DNA of 64,000 nucleotides from Burkholderia contaminans (GCF_029633825.1 NZ_CP090640.1:1116001-1180000), one strand, 5' to 3'; positions 45,530-60,539 are shown, counted from the first letter of the stretch. The notes: generated from the sequence alone by a model not told the origin. Numbers and translations are program-made.

Positions 45530-46423
45530 ATGAACGCGGTACCAAAGAAGAAGGGCTTGGGACGTGGCCTCGAAGCGCTGCTCGGCGGCAGTGCCGATAT
45601 CACCGAAGCGGTGAAGATCGAAGGGGCGCCGAACACGCTCGCGCTCGGCAAGCTGCAGGCCGGCAAGTACCAGCCGCGTACGCGGATGGACGAGGGCAGC
45701 CTGCAGGAGCTCGCGGCAAGCATTCGCGCGCAGGGCGTGATGCAGCCGATCCTGGTACGGCCCATTTCGTCAGACAAATACGAGATCATCGCGGGTGAGC
45801 GCCGTTTCCGTGCGGCGCGCCTGGCCGGTCTCGATGAAGTGCCGGTGCTCGTGAAGGACGTATCGGATCAGGCCGCCGCGGCGATGGCGCTGATCGAGAA
45901 CATCCAGCGCGAGGATCTGAACCCGCTTGAAGAAGCCCACGGTATCCAGCGTCTGCTCGACGAGTTCGGTTTCACGCACGAACAGGCGGCCGAATCGGTC
46001 GGCCGTTCGCGCAGCGCGGTATCGAACCTGCTGCGCCTGCTGAACCTGGCTTCGCCGGTGCAGACGATGCTGCTGGCCGGTGATCTCGACATGGGGCATG
46101 CGCGCGCGCTGCTCGCCGTCGATGCGGCCACGCAGATCACGCTTGCCCATCAGGTCGTCAACAAGCGCATGTCGGTGCGTGAGACCGAGAAGCTCGTCAC
46201 GCACACGACGAAGGAAGTGCCGGCCGTGAAGGCGCGCGCGAAGGACGATGGCGGTCGCGATACGCGCCGTCTCGAGGAAGAGTTGTCCGACCTGCTTGCG
46301 TCAACGGTGAAGATCAAGCTCGGCCGCCGCGGGCGAGGGCAGGTGACGATCGACTTCGGCAACCTCGACGCGCTCGAAGGCATTCTCGCGCGACTGCGCG
46401 GCAACGTCGCAACCGAAGAATAA
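45530..46423 (+). CDS. parB: ParB, centromere-binding CTPase
   Basis: A 297-residue ParB/Spo0J. The N terminus MNAVPKKKGLGRGLEALLGG is the ParA-stimulating region. The CTP-binding motif GERRFRAARLAG lies near 88 and ENIQREDLNPLEEA near 122. A helix-turn-helix (FTHEQAAESVGRSRSAVSNLLRLLNL) binds parS. ATG 45530 is preferred over 45506 because GAGGAAG precedes it and the family begins here. It binds the parS sites at 41439 and 43428. Confidence 0.96.
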   Translation: MNAVPKKKGLGRGLEALLGGSADITEAVKIEGAPNTLALGKLQAGKYQPRTRMDEGSLQELAASIRAQGVMQPILVRPISSDKYEIIAGERRFRAARLAGLDEVPVLVKDVSDQAAAAMALIENIQREDLNPLEEAHGIQRLLDEFGFTHEQAAESVGRSRSAVSNLLRLLNLASPVQTMLLAGDLDMGHARALLAVDAATQITLAHQVVNKRMSVRETEKLVTHTTKEVPAVKARAKDDGGRDTRRLEEELSDLLASTVKIKLGRRGRGQVTIDFGNLDALEGILARLRGNVATEE

Positions 46424-46433
46424 AGGGCGGCGC

Positions 46434-47564
46434 ATGGAGGAGACGGGCGCACCGGCGCCGCGCCGGTGGTTGGGGTGGCTTGCGCAGGAGCCCGTGCTAT
46501 CGGTGCTCGTGCTTGGGTTGATTGTGCTGCAATGGGTGCGTCCGCAACCATTTTCCGTATTGGCCGATCGCGTCGACTGGCAGACGGTTGCGACGCTTGC
46601 GGGCCTGCTGATGCTGACCAAGGCGCTCGAATTGTCCGGTTGCCTGATGTGGCTTGCACACCGCATCGTGCATCACGTGCACTCCGAACGCGGGCTCGCG
46701 ATGCTGCTCGTCGGGTTCGCCGCGTTGCTGTCGATGTGGCTCACCAACGACGTCGCGCTGTTCGTCGTCGTGCCGCTGATGGTGTCGTTGCGCGCGCTGA
46801 CGCCACTGCCGTTCCGGCGGCTCGTGATCGTCGTCGCGCTGGCCGTCAACGCGGGGTCCGTCGCGACGCCGCTCGGCAATCCTCAGAATCTCTTCCTGTG
46901 GCAATTGAGCGGCGTGTCGTTCGGCCGTTTCGTGGTGACGCTCGGCCCGCTCGCGCTCGCGCTGATGGCGCTGCTGCTCGTGCTGACCGCGTGCGCGTTT
47001 CGTGCGAAACCGCTCGACCTGTCCGGCGACGTCGTCGCCGTTCCCGTACAACGCATGCATGCGCTGATCGCGGCAGTGCTGTTCGCGGCATTCGTGCTGC
47101 TCGCCGATGCGCACCATCCGCTGCCCGGCCTGCTTGCCGTCGCGATCGTGCTGCTCGTCGTCAAACGTGACGCAGTCCTGAAGATCGACTGGCTGCTGCT
47201 GCTGATCTTCGTGCTGATGTTCGTCGTGCTGCGCAGCGCGGCGGCGCTGCCCGTCATCCATGACGCGATTGCGCATGCGAATCTCGATTCACCGCTGCGC
47301 ATCTTTGCAGCCGGTGCCGTGCTGTCTCAGGGCATCAGCAACGTGCCGGCCGCGATCCTGCTGTCGGAGTTCACGCATGACTGGCGTGCGCTAGCATTCG
47401 GCGTATCGGTCGGCGGATTCGGTTTCGCGATCGGCTCGCTTGCGAACCTGATTGCGGTGCGTCTCGCGAAGGAGCCGCGCATGTGGCTGCCGTTCCACCT
47501 GGTCTCGATTCCATTCGCGCTCGCCAGCGCGGCACTTGGCGCGTGGCTGCTCGTTCACGGTTGA
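46434..47564 (+). CDS. Ion transporter superfamily (SLC13/ArsB-like) membrane protein
   Basis: A 376-residue polytopic protein with about 10 hydrophobic segments. Two family-type loops are visible: LSMWLTNDVALFVVVPL followed by SVATPLGNPQNLFLWQ, and the inverted-repeat partner SQGISNVPAAILLSEF followed by FGFAIGSLANLIAVRLA. This is the citrate/arsenite/sodium-dicarboxylate transporter fold. Its substrate is unknown. It starts 10 bases after parB and ends before the ATP synthase promoter. Confidence 0.82.
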   Translation: MEETGAPAPRRWLGWLAQEPVLSVLVLGLIVLQWVRPQPFSVLADRVDWQTVATLAGLLMLTKALELSGCLMWLAHRIVHHVHSERGLAMLLVGFAALLSMWLTNDVALFVVVPLMVSLRALTPLPFRRLVIVVALAVNAGSVATPLGNPQNLFLWQLSGVSFGRFVVTLGPLALALMALLLVLTACAFRAKPLDLSGDVVAVPVQRMHALIAAVLFAAFVLLADAHHPLPGLLAVAIVLLVVKRDAVLKIDWLLLLIFVLMFVVLRSAAALPVIHDAIAHANLDSPLRIFAAGAVLSQGISNVPAAILLSEFTHDWRALAFGVSVGGFGFAIGSLANLIAVRLAKEPRMWLPFHLVSIPFALASAALGAWLLVHG

Positions 47565-48022
47565 GCGATGCCGGTGCGCGTGGCACAGGCGTGCCATTCG
47601 GGTGGCGGGGAGGGTGCACAGCATTCGCGTTGGTGCGGGGCTGTTGATAAGTGCCGCAATCCACAGTCGCTCGACTGTGGTGGCATGACAACTGATTGGA
47701 TGATGCGCTGCGTCAGCGTCGGTCCGGATGTCATGCATCCGACGTGGCCGGGTGGTCACAGTGTTTCGCCTGCTCGGGGCTTCGTGCCGAGCCCGAGGCT
47801 GGAGCCGCGTCACAGCGCGGGTTCTGGGCGGCGGTCGTGACGCCCCGCCGGCGCCCGCGCCGGGCATCGTTTCCTCGCGATTCCCTCGTCGCCGCATTTT
47901 TTCGGGCAAGAAATACCGGTGCAAAAAAGCGACCTTACAACTGTCATCGTACGTCGTCGAATCGCAGCTTTTTTCACATGATGAGGCGTCGTTTTACGCA
48001 GGTTTTTGTCGCGTCTAAAGCC

Positions 48023-48051
48023 TTGAATCACTTGCAACTATCGCTTACAAT
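48023..48051 (+). promoter_or_regulatory. Sigma70 promoter of the atp operon
   Basis: TTGAAT (48023-48028), 17 bases, TACAAT (48046-48051). Predicted start is near 48058, giving a leader of about 75 bases before atpI. Confidence 0.8.
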
Positions 48052-48074
48052 CGCCCGGATTTGTTAGCTAGGCA

Positions 48075-48102
48075 CCCCTGAAAGCTTTCAGAAAGCTTGG
48101 GG
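48075..48102 (+). promoter_or_regulatory. Leader hairpin of the atp operon
   Basis: CCCC ... AAGCTTT-CAG-AAAGCTT GGGG: an inner 7-bp stem and an outer 4-bp GC stem separated by a three-base bulge. It sits 30 bases before the atpI start, so it may control message stability or translation. Confidence 0.55.
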
Positions 48103-48132
48103 CCGGGTTCAAGGATTTTGCGGAAGATTGCG

Positions 48133-49963
<1,831 letters not shown>

Positions 49964-50092
49964 GGTTCCTCGGAAATTTGCGTCCGGCGCAAGCCGGCGC
50001 AGGGCGGAACGGAGACTTGGGGCGCTGATCGAATGCAACTCGATGAGCGCCTTACCGTTTCATTTTTCCGGAATAGCAGATAAGGAAACACC

Positions 50093-50563
50093 GTGAATCT
50101 CAACGCAACTCTGTTTGCGCAAATGGTCGTGTTCCTGGTCCTCGCGTGGTTCACGATGAAATTCGTGTGGCCGCCGTTGATCAACGCCCTCGACGAACGT
50201 TCGAAGAAGATCGCCGACGGCCTCGCCGCCGCCGAGAAGGGCAAGGCAGAACTCGACGCAGCGCACAAGCGCGTGGACCAGGAACTCGCGCAGGCCCGCA
50301 ATGACGGCCAGCAGCGCATCGCCGACGCTGAAAAGCGTGCCCAGGCGGTCGCCGAGGAAATCAAGGCCAACGCCCAAGCTGAAGCCGCCCGCATCATCGC
50401 CCAGGCGAAGGCGGAAGCAGAACAGCAAATCGTGAAGGCGCGCGAAGCGCTGCGTGGCGAAGTCGCTACGCTGGCCGTGAAGGGCGCCGAGCAGATCCTG
50501 AAGCGCGAAGTCGATCAAACGGCCCACGCCCAACTGCTGAATCAACTGAAAGCCGAGCTCTGA
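50093..50563 (+). CDS. atpF: ATP synthase Fo subunit b
   Basis: A 156-residue protein with one N-terminal membrane helix (about 5-25) and a long helix with Lys/Glu/Ala-rich coiled-coil ([23 protein letters not shown]...). It is the peripheral stalk. The start is GTG at 50093, with TAAGGAAA upstream. Only two bases separate it from atpH. Confidence 0.97.
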   Translation: MNLNATLFAQMVVFLVLAWFTMKFVWPPLINALDERSKKIADGLAAAEKGKAELDAAHKRVDQELAQARNDGQQRIADAEKRAQAVAEEIKANAQAEAARIIAQAKAEAEQQIVKAREALRGEVATLAVKGAEQILKREVDQTAHAQLLNQLKAEL

Positions 50564-50565
50564 TC

Positions 50566-51105
50566 ATGGCCGAACTTGCAACCATCGCCCGCCCTTACGC
50601 AGAAGCGCTGTTCCGCGTGGCCGAGGGCGGTGACATCGCCGCCTGGTCCACGCTCGTGCAAGAGCTGGCCCAGGTTGCGCGTCTGCCGGAAGTCCTGTCG
50701 GTCGCGTCGAGCCCGAAGGTGACGCGCACGCAAGTAGCCGAGTTGCTGCTTGCTGCGGTGAAGTCGCCGCTCGGAGCTGGCGCCGAAGCGAAGAACTTCG
50801 TGCAGATGCTGGTCGACAATCATCGCATCGCGCTGCTGCCGGAAATTGCCGAGCAGTTCGAGGCGCTCAAGAACGAACGTGAAGGTGCAGCCGACGCCGA
50901 GATCGTGAGCGCGTTCCCGCTGAACGGCGCGGATCTCGAGAGTCTCGTCTCGGGCCTCGAACGCAAGTTCAAGCGCAAGCTGAAACCGACGGTCGCAGTC
51001 GATTCGTCGCTGATCGGCGGCGTGCGCGTGACGGTCGGCGACGAAGTGCTCGACACCTCGGTTCGCGCGCGCCTCGCATCGATGCAGGCTGCGTTGACCG
51101 CCTGA
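50566..51105 (+). CDS. atpH: ATP synthase F1 subunit delta
   Basis: A 179-residue subunit. Its start [21 protein letters not shown] and the C-terminal [30 protein letters not shown] are diagnostic. It links the F1 head to the b stalk. Confidence 0.97.
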   Translation: MAELATIARPYAEALFRVAEGGDIAAWSTLVQELAQVARLPEVLSVASSPKVTRTQVAELLLAAVKSPLGAGAEAKNFVQMLVDNHRIALLPEIAEQFEALKNEREGAADAEIVSAFPLNGADLESLVSGLERKFKRKLKPTVAVDSSLIGGVRVTVGDEVLDTSVRARLASMQAALTA

Positions 51106-51149
51106 GCGCCACGCCGGCACGCAACAGAATTGACTATCAGGAGCGAATA

Positions 51150-52691
51150 ATGCAACTCAATCCCTCTGAGATCAGCGAGCTGATCAAGAGCCGGATCCAG
51201 GGCCTTGAAGCGAGCGCAGACGTTCGCAACCAGGGCACCGTGATCTCCGTGACCGACGGTATCGTGCGTATCCACGGCCTGTCGGACGTGATGCAGGGCG
51301 AAATGCTCGAGTTTCCGGGCAACACGTTCGGCCTCGCGCTGAACCTCGAGCGCGACTCGGTCGGCGCGGTGATTCTCGGCGAATACGAACACATCTCGGA
51401 AGGCGACATCGTCAAGACGACGGGGCGCATTCTCGAAGTCCCGGTTGGCCCGGAACTCGTCGGCCGCGTGGTCGACGCGCTCGGCAACCCGATCGACGGC
51501 AAGGGCCCGGTCAACGCGAAGCTGACCGACGCGATCGAAAAGATCGCCCCGGGCGTGATCTGGCGTAAGTCGGTGTCGCAGCCGGTGCAGACGGGCATCA
51601 AGTCGATCGACGCAATGGTGCCGATCGGCCGTGGCCAGCGTGAGCTGATCATCGGCGACCGTCAGTGCGGCAAGACCGCGGTGGCGCTCGACGCGATCAT
51701 CAACCAGAAGGGCAAGGACCTGATCTGTATCTACGTCGCGATCGGCCAGAAGGCTTCGTCGATCATGAACGTGGTTCGCAAGCTCGAAGAAACGGGCGCG
51801 ATGGAATACACGATCGTCGTCGCCGCTTCGGCTTCGGATTCGGCAGCGATGCAGTACCTCGCACCGTACGCCGGCTGCACGATGGGCGAATACTTCCGCG
51901 ACCGCGGTCAAGATGCGCTGATCATCTATGACGACTTGACCAAGCAAGCGTGGGCATACCGTCAGATCTCGCTGCTGCTGCGCCGCCCGCCGGGCCGTGA
52001 AGCGTACCCGGGTGACGTGTTCTATCTCCACTCGCGTCTGCTCGAGCGTGCTGCTCGCGTGTCGGAAGAGTACGTCGAGAAGTTCACGAACGGCGAAGTG
52101 AAGGGCAAGAGCGGTTCGCTGACGGCACTGCCGGTCATCGAAACGCAGGCTGGCGACGTGACCGCGTTCGTTCCGACGAACGTGATCTCGATTACCGACG
52201 GCCAGATCTTCCTGGAAACCGACCTGTTCAACGCAGGCATCCGCCCGGCAATCAACGCCGGCGTGTCGGTGTCGCGAGTCGGTGGCGCCGCTCAGACGAA
52301 GGTCGTGAAGAAGCTGTCGGGCGGTATCCGTACCGACCTCGCGCAGTACCGTGAACTGGCCGCATTCGCGCAGTTCGCATCGGACCTCGACGAAGCGACC
52401 CGCAAGCAGCTCGAGCGCGGCCGCCGCGTGACGGAACTGCTGAAGCAGCCGCAGTACCAGCCGCTGCAGGTGTGGGAACTGGCCGTGTCGCTGTACGCCG
52501 CAAACAACGGCTACCTCGACGACCTCGACGTCAAGCAAGTGCTGTCGTTCGAGAAGGGCCTGCGCGAAAACCTGAAGACCAGCCACGCTGACCTCATCAA
52601 GCGCATCGAAGACACCAAGGATCTCTCGAAGGACGACGAAGGCGCACTGCGCTCGGCGATCGAATCCTTCAAGAAGTCCGGTGCCTATTGA
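51150..52691 (+). CDS. atpA: ATP synthase F1 subunit alpha
   Basis: A 513-residue subunit. P-loop GDRQCGKT lies at 169-176, and the arginine finger region ([38 protein letters not shown]) is present. Binds ATP at non-catalytic sites and helps catalysis in the beta subunit. A GGAGCG ribosome site precedes ATG 51150. Confidence 0.98.
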   Translation: MQLNPSEISELIKSRIQGLEASADVRNQGTVISVTDGIVRIHGLSDVMQGEMLEFPGNTFGLALNLERDSVGAVILGEYEHISEGDIVKTTGRILEVPVGPELVGRVVDALGNPIDGKGPVNAKLTDAIEKIAPGVIWRKSVSQPVQTGIKSIDAMVPIGRGQRELIIGDRQCGKTAVALDAIINQKGKDLICIYVAIGQKASSIMNVVRKLEETGAMEYTIVVAASASDSAAMQYLAPYAGCTMGEYFRDRGQDALIIYDDLTKQAWAYRQISLLLRRPPGREAYPGDVFYLHSRLLERAARVSEEYVEKFTNGEVKGKSGSLTALPVIETQAGDVTAFVPTNVISITDGQIFLETDLFNAGIRPAINAGVSVSRVGGAAQTKVVKKLSGGIRTDLAQYRELAAFAQFASDLDEATRKQLERGRRVTELLKQPQYQPLQVWELAVSLYAANNGYLDDLDVKQVLSFEKGLRENLKTSHADLIKRIEDTKDLSKDDEGALRSAIESFKKSGAY

Positions 52692-52760
52692 TCCGCGAGT
52701 GACACACTGAGGCCGCGCGGGTGCTGATGCGCCCGCGCTGCTTCGGTCAAGGAGCAAGCT

Positions 52761-53636
52761 ATGGCTGGAATGAAGGAAATTCGCGGCAAGATCAAGAGCG
52801 TGCAGAACACGCGCAAGATCACGAAGGCGATGGAGATGGTGGCCGCATCGAAGATGCGCCGCGCGCAGGAACGCATGCGCGCCGCTCGTCCGTATGCGGA
52901 CAAGGTCCGTGCCATCGCCGCGCACATGAGCCGCGCGAACCCCGAGTACCGCCACCCGTTCATGGTGGCGAACGAAGGCGCGCAGACGGCCGGCATCATC
53001 CTCGTCACGACGGACAAGGGGCTATGCGGCGGTCTGAACACCAACGTGCTGCGTGCGACGGTGCAGAAGTTCAAGGAGCTGGAAGAGAAGGGCCAGAAGG
53101 TCGAAGCCACCGCGATCGGTAGCAAGGGCCTCGGGTTCCTGAACCGCTTCGGCGCGAAGGTGATGTCGCAGGTCGTGCACCTCGGCGACACCCCGCACCT
53201 GGACAAGCTGATCGGCGCCGTGAAGACGCAGCTCGATCTGTACTCGGAAGGCAAGCTGTCGGCGGTTTATATCGCTTACACGCGCTTCGTCAACACGATG
53301 AAGCAGGAAGCCGTGATCGAGCAGTTGCTGCCGCTGTCGTCGGAACACTTCGAAGCCGATGACGGTACGCCGGCCACGTCGTGGGACTACATCTACGAGC
53401 CGGACGCGCAGGCAGTCGTCGACGAACTGCTCGTGCGTTACGTCGAGGCGCTGGTGTACCAGGCCGTCGCGGAAAACATGGCGTCCGAGCAATCGGCGCG
53501 CATGGTCGCGATGAAGGCCGCGTCCGACAACGCGAAGACGGTGATCAGCGAACTGCAGCTCGTGTACAACAAGAGCCGTCAGGCCGCGATCACGAAAGAA
53601 CTGTCGGAGATCGTCGGCGGCGCAGCCGCTGTTTAA
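52761..53636 (+). CDS. atpG: ATP synthase F1 subunit gamma
   Basis: A 291-residue central stalk. The N-terminal helix [32 protein letters not shown] and the C-terminal helix with AMKAASDNA are diagnostic. It rotates inside the alpha-beta ring. An AAGGAG ribosome site lies before ATG 52761. Confidence 0.97.
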   Translation: MAGMKEIRGKIKSVQNTRKITKAMEMVAASKMRRAQERMRAARPYADKVRAIAAHMSRANPEYRHPFMVANEGAQTAGIILVTTDKGLCGGLNTNVLRATVQKFKELEEKGQKVEATAIGSKGLGFLNRFGAKVMSQVVHLGDTPHLDKLIGAVKTQLDLYSEGKLSAVYIAYTRFVNTMKQEAVIEQLLPLSSEHFEADDGTPATSWDYIYEPDAQAVVDELLVRYVEALVYQAVAENMASEQSARMVAMKAASDNAKTVISELQLVYNKSRQAAITKELSEIVGGAAAV

Positions 53637-55097
<1,461 letters not shown>

Positions 55098-55247
55098 GGA
55101 TCGGGTGAGTCGCACGGCGCGTTCTAGTCGGGATTGGCAGTCGGACTGACAATCCCGGCCGGTCGCGCCGACCGCAACACGCTCAATCCGCCGTGCATGG
55201 GATCGGCGCAGGCGCGCAAGTGCCCGCTCCGATCGACAGGAGTCGAT

Positions 55248-55673
55248 ATGGCAACCATCAAAGTAGACGTCGTCAGCGCGGAAGAGCAGATCTTCTCGGG
55301 CGAGGCGAAATTCGTCGCGCTGCCGGGCGAAACGGGTGAGCTGGGCATTCTGCCGGGCCACACGCCGCTGATCACGCGGATTCGTCCGGGTGCGGTGCGC
55401 ATCGAAGTCGAGGGCGGCAACGACGAATTCGTGTTCGTCGCGGGCGGCATTCTCGAAGTGCAGCCGGGCGCCGTGACGGTGCTCGCCGATACCGCGATCC
55501 GCGGCAAGGACCTCGACGCGGCGAAAGCCGAGGAAGCACGCAAGCGTGCCGAGGAAACGCTGCAGAACGCGAAGTCGGATCTCGACCTCGCGAAGGCGCA
55601 ATCCGAGCTCGCGACCGCGATGGCGCAGCTCGAGGCGATCCAGCGTCTGGCGAAGATCCGCAGCCGGCACTGA
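55248..55673 (+). CDS. atpC: ATP synthase F1 subunit epsilon
   Basis: A 141-residue subunit. N-terminal beta-sandwich ([42 protein letters not shown]) and a two-helix C-terminal part. It couples the rotor to the c-ring and limits ATPase activity. ATG 55248 has GACAGGAG before it. It is the last gene of the operon; a strong terminator follows after 25 bases. Confidence 0.96.
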   Translation: MATIKVDVVSAEEQIFSGEAKFVALPGETGELGILPGHTPLITRIRPGAVRIEVEGGNDEFVFVAGGILEVQPGAVTVLADTAIRGKDLDAAKAEEARKRAEETLQNAKSDLDLAKAQSELATAMAQLEAIQRLAKIRSRH

Positions 55674-55698
55674 GCCGCGCCGCGTATCCCGCGAAAGA

Positions 55699-55724
55699 AA
55701 GCAGCCTTCGGGCTGCTTTTTTTT
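55699..55724 (+). terminator. Intrinsic terminator of the atp operon
   Basis: GCAGCC-TTCG-GGCTGC stem with a stable UUCG tetraloop and eight T. The stretch of A before the stem would also support termination in the other direction. Confidence 0.96.
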
Positions 55725-55927
55725 CGCCCTCCGTTTTCGTCTGTTTTTTTGCGGGCCGGATCATTCCGTCCGGTCGTGCTATTTCATCCGTCCGCCGCGA
55801 TTTGCTGTCAGAGTATCGTCAGCCGCGCGCGTCATCATCCGTGTCGAGGCCGTCCGTCGCGAATGCGCGGCGGAGGCGGGCGCCGCAAGCGCGCAGGCCG
55901 ACCAGACAAAAAAGGACGGAGACATTC

Positions 55928-57655
55928 ATGGCAGCAGACCTTGGCGTGGGCGCGCTGATCTCGCCCGAAAACGGCTTGTCGTACGTACGTGGCACAACCG
56001 ACGTGCCGCTCTCCGAAGCGACGATCGGCCGGTTCCTGCTCGACACGGCCGGGCGCTTTCCCGATCGTCCGGCCGTCGTGTTCCGCGAGCAGCAGGTGCG
56101 CTGGACCTGGCGCGAGTTCGCGAACGAAGTCGACGTGCTGGCGTCCGGCCTGGCTTCGCTCGGCATCGTGAAGGGCGATCGCGTCGGCATCTGGTCGCCG
56201 AACCGCAGCGAATGGCTGCTCACGCAGTTCGCGACCGCGCGGATCGGAGCGGTGCTCGTCAACATCAATCCGGCCTACCGGCTGTCGGAACTCGAATACG
56301 CGTTGAACAAGGTCGGTTGCAAGGCGGTGATCGCCGCCGAACGCTTCAAGACGTCCGCGTATGTCGAGATGCTGCAGACCATCGCGCCGGAACTCGCGAC
56401 CGCGACGCCGGGCGACCTGCATGCGGCGCGCGTGCCGAGCCTGCGCACGGTCGTGTCGATGGGCGACGTCGCGCCGGCCGGCATGTTCCGCTTCGCGGAC
56501 CTGATGGCGCGCGGCCGCCAGGCCGTCGATCCCGCATTGCTCGATGCGCTCGGCGCGACGCTCGAGGCCAACGAGCCGATCAACATCCAGTTCACGAGCG
56601 GCACGACGGGCAGCCCGAAGGGCGCGACGCTCACGCACCGCAACGTCGTCAACAACGGGCGCTCGATCGCGACGGCGATGCGTTTCACCGAGCACGACAC
56701 GTTGTGCATTCCGGTGCCGCTGTATCACTGCTTCGGGATGGTGCTCGCCGTGCTCGCGTGCGTGTCGAAGGGCGCGGCGATGGTGTTCCCCGGCGAAGCG
56801 TTCGACCCGGTCGCCACGCTCGCGGCGGTGGCGGAGGAGCGCTGCACCGCGCTGCATGGCGTGCCGACGATGTTCATCGCCGAGCTCGATCACCCCGAGT
56901 TCGCGAAATTCGACCTGTCGACGCTGCGCACCGGGATCATGGCCGGCTCGCCGTGCCCGATCGAGACGATGAAGCGCGTCGTGTCGCAGATGCACCTGTC
57001 GGAGATCACGATCGCGTACGGGATGACGGAAACGAGCCCGGTTTCGTTCCAGAGTTCGACCGACGATCCGCTCGAGAAGCGTACGACGACGGTCGGGCGC
57101 ATTCAGCCGCACCTGGAAGTGAAGATCGTCGATCCGAGCGGCGGCATCGTGCCGGTCGGCACGACGGGCGAGCTGTGCACGAAGGGCTATTCGGTGATGC
57201 TCGGCTACTGGGACGACGATGCGAAGACGCGCGAGGTGCTGGTGGACGGCTGGATGCATACGGGCGACCTCGCGACGCTCGATGCGGACGGCTATTGCAA
57301 CATCGTCGGCCGGCTCAAGGACATGGTGATTCGCGGCGGCGAGAACGTCTATCCGCGGGAGATCGAGGAATTCCTGTTTCGGCATCCGAAGATCCAGAGC
57401 GCGCAGGTATTCGGCGTGCCCGATGCGAAGTACGGCGAGGAGCTGTGCGCGTGGATCGTGCTGCGCGCGGACGAGCAGATGACCGAAGACGACGTGCGCG
57501 CGTTCTGCAACGGGCAGATCGCGCACTACAAGATCCCGCGCTACATCCGCTTCGTCGACGAGCTGCCGATGACGGTGACGGGCAAGGTGCAGAAGTTCGT
57601 GATGCGCGACCGGATGATCGAGGAGCTGAAGCTCGACGTGCAGAAGACCGCGTAG
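55928..57655 (+). CDS. AMP-forming acyl-CoA synthetase
   Basis: A 575-residue adenylate-forming enzyme. Motifs: [16 protein letters not shown] (P-loop), YGMTETSPV (A5), [12 protein letters not shown] (A7), [23 protein letters not shown] (A8) and [10 protein letters not shown] with the catalytic lysine. It activates a carboxylic acid as acyl-AMP and then as acyl-CoA. The overall form is like FadD3/medium-chain or unknown-substrate synthetases, so the acid cannot be told. ATG 55928 has GGACGGAG upstream; there is no partner gene. Confidence 0.9.
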   Translation: MAADLGVGALISPENGLSYVRGTTDVPLSEATIGRFLLDTAGRFPDRPAVVFREQQVRWTWREFANEVDVLASGLASLGIVKGDRVGIWSPNRSEWLLTQFATARIGAVLVNINPAYRLSELEYALNKVGCKAVIAAERFKTSAYVEMLQTIAPELATATPGDLHAARVPSLRTVVSMGDVAPAGMFRFADLMARGRQAVDPALLDALGATLEANEPINIQFTSGTTGSPKGATLTHRNVVNNGRSIATAMRFTEHDTLCIPVPLYHCFGMVLAVLACVSKGAAMVFPGEAFDPVATLAAVAEERCTALHGVPTMFIAELDHPEFAKFDLSTLRTGIMAGSPCPIETMKRVVSQMHLSEITIAYGMTETSPVSFQSSTDDPLEKRTTTVGRIQPHLEVKIVDPSGGIVPVGTTGELCTKGYSVMLGYWDDDAKTREVLVDGWMHTGDLATLDADGYCNIVGRLKDMVIRGGENVYPREIEEFLFRHPKIQSAQVFGVPDAKYGEELCAWIVLRADEQMTEDDVRAFCNGQIAHYKIPRYIRFVDELPMTVTGKVQKFVMRDRMIEELKLDVQKTA

Positions 57656-58377
57656 CGCGGCGTGAAGGCGGGATAAACGCGGCGGCCTGCGGGCCGTTGC
57701 GTTTTCGATGGACGAAAAAAAGCGGGCTTATTAGCCCGCTAAAAACCACACGCTACGGGGTTAGCGCGAGGAGACCAAAGATGAAACCGAGTCCGGCGGG
57801 GGGCCGGAAACGACTCCAACAGGGATGCCCCTCGGAAGGGCTTCGGTACGTGACCGACTGGCTCGCAGCGCTTCGCGTCCGCTCACACTTGGCACACGAG
57901 ACCGCATCCGTGTTGAAACCGTTGAGGCCATTGTGGGCGAATTAATGACCCCTCGCGGTAACAAAGTGTTTCAGGTTGTAACGCCCGCCAGATAAGGCTT
58001 TCCGGGATTTTTTGCTGTTTTTGAGGGCCTGAAAAAGGTCATTTTTACCCATATTTTCCGCAGCGTTTTCAGCGCATGCGCGCAATGCGTTTTTCATGCG
58101 TATCAGGCTCGACGAATTGCCGATTTGCACGCGAGAAAATGCGTCTTTCGGCCGATACCACGCATGACGATTCATTCGTCAGAAAGATTTTGAAACGTGA
58201 TTGGCATGCGCGGAAGTCGGCCGTTCGGCCAATTCGTTCGCGTCGGGCCGATTTCCCGGGTGTGGGCGCGCGGCACCGAAGTGTAACGACGGTGATCGGG
58301 CCACCGCCGCGCAGCGACTTTTGCGGGCAGCGGATGCGGGGTCGGTGCCCGCTACCGGCCGCCACGCACGAGCCTGC
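57656..58377. other. Gap with an orphan minus-strand terminator
   Basis: A 722-base stretch between the synthetase and the PheC-like gene, which end toward each other. It holds a strong minus-strand terminator (57714-57745). Plus-strand frame 57781-57945 (54 codons, MKPSPAGGRKRLQQ...) has an AGGAG eight bases before ATG. Minus-strand frame 57761-57931 (56 codons, MASTVSTRMRSRV...) ends 16 bases before the terminator but has no ribosome site. 57960-58060 is AT-rich. GTAAC repeats at 57958-57962 and 57978-57982. Neither frame is recognised. Confidence 0.45.
57714..57745 (-). terminator. Intrinsic terminator on the minus strand, without an obvious gene
   Basis: On the minus strand: AGCGGGC-TAATAA-GCCCGCT followed by seven T. 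A second hairpin (CGCGCTA-ACCCCG-TAGCGTG) lies just upstream of it. The next minus-strand gene ends 630 bases away, so it probably ends a short transcript made within the gap. Confidence 0.75.
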
Positions 58378-59178
58378 TTACTTCAGCCATTTATCCGAAA
58401 TCGCCTGGTATTCGCCGGTCGACAGCGCGAGATGCAGCCACTGATCGACGTACTGCTGGAACGCGACGTCGCCGCGCGGCACCATGTACGCCTTCTCGCC
58501 GAACTGGAACGGCTTGTCCGGATGCACCGAGCACAGGCCCGGATTCAGCTTTTGCTGCAGCAGCGTCTCGGACGCATCCGTCACCATCACGTCCGCCTTG
58601 CCGGCGAGGATCTGCTTGAAGATCGTTACGTTGTCCGGATAGACGGTGAGGTTCGCGTGCGTGAAATACTGCTTCGCGAAACGCTCGTTGGTGCCGCCCG
58701 GGTTCACGATCACGCGCGTTTCCGGCCGGTCGATCTGCGCGACGCTCTGGTATTTGTCGGCGTCCGCGCAGCGCACGATCGGCGTCTTGCCGTCGACCAC
58801 GTACGGCTGCGTGAAGAACACGCGCTTCTGGCGCTCGAGCGTCGTCGATACGCCGCCCACCGCGATGTCGCATTTCGCGACGAAATCGCCGGTCAGGTTC
58901 GGCCAGCTCGTCTTCACGTAGTCGGTCTTCACGCCGAGCGACTTCGCGAGCGATTCGGCCATGTCGATGTCGATGCCCTCGAAGCGGCCGTCCGCGCGGT
59001 AGTACGAATACGGCTTGTAGTCGCCCGTCGTGCACACGCGCAGCGTGCCGCGCGCGAGCACGTCGTCGAGCCGCGAGCCGGCGCCCGGTGCGGTAGCAGC
59101 AGCGCCCGCGCCGGTCTGCGCGTGCGCGGCGGCGCAGCAAAGCAATGCGGTGGCGGCGAGCGTGGCGAATGTCTTCAT
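58378..59178 (-). CDS. Periplasmic cyclohexadienyl/arogenate dehydratase-like protein (PheC family)
   Basis: A 266-residue protein with a signal peptide (1-20, AHA|QTG) and the solute-binding-protein family 3 fold. The sequence runs closely parallel to Pseudomonas PheC: RVCTTGDYKPYSYY, TSWPNL, ERQKRVFFTQPYVVDGKTPI, NPGGTNERFAKQ, PDNVTIFKQI and LCSVHPDKPF. PheC turns prephenate or arogenate into phenylpyruvate or phenylalanine in the periplasm. An amino acid binding role cannot be ruled out, but no permease gene is nearby. The start at 59178 has AGGAGACC upstream. Confidence 0.78.
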   Translation of the reverse strand: MKTFATLAATALLCCAAAHAQTGAGAAATAPGAGSRLDDVLARGTLRVCTTGDYKPYSYYRADGRFEGIDIDMAESLAKSLGVKTDYVKTSWPNLTGDFVAKCDIAVGGVSTTLERQKRVFFTQPYVVDGKTPIVRCADADKYQSVAQIDRPETRVIVNPGGTNERFAKQYFTHANLTVYPDNVTIFKQILAGKADVMVTDASETLLQQKLNPGLCSVHPDKPFQFGEKAYMVPRGDVAFQQYVDQWLHLALSTGEYQAISDKWLK

Positions 59179-59327
59179 CGGTCTCCTCCTTCGTTTCGTT
59201 CGATATGAGCGTCCGATCATAACGGAGCCATCGCGCGCGTCATATGGCCGCCATCGCGTCGGCATGCGCAGCCCGACGGCGGCTGTCCGGTAAAATGCCG
59301 CTTTGCTCTCGCATCGTCGCTCCTACC

Positions 59328-60422
<1,095 letters not shown>

Positions 60423-60530
60423 ACGCAAGCGCTGTCATGCTGCACTGCGGCGTGACTGCGTTTCGTTATCGGCACTAAACAGGGCGCAACCCCGCACCGG
60501 TTGCCGATTCAGTGCTTGTCAAGACTTGAC

Positions 60531-60539
60531 TTATACACA
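60531..60539 (+). promoter_or_regulatory. DnaA box (TTWTNCACA match)
   Basis: TTATACACA, followed at once by TTTTCCACG (one mismatch) at 60540-60548. Confidence 0.5.

Larger units (their letters stand above)
47565..48132. other. Upstream region of the ATP synthase operon
   Basis: The first 300 bases have no recognised feature. The part 47890-48060 is AT-rich and contains the operon promoter. A structured 5' leader follows. No gene was found. Confidence 0.5.

Noticed and set aside
51150..52691. Sodium-dependent ATP synthase
   Set aside because: Subunit c lacks the sodium-binding residue pattern and has a plain Asp64 in [11 protein letters not shown], so it is proton-coupled.
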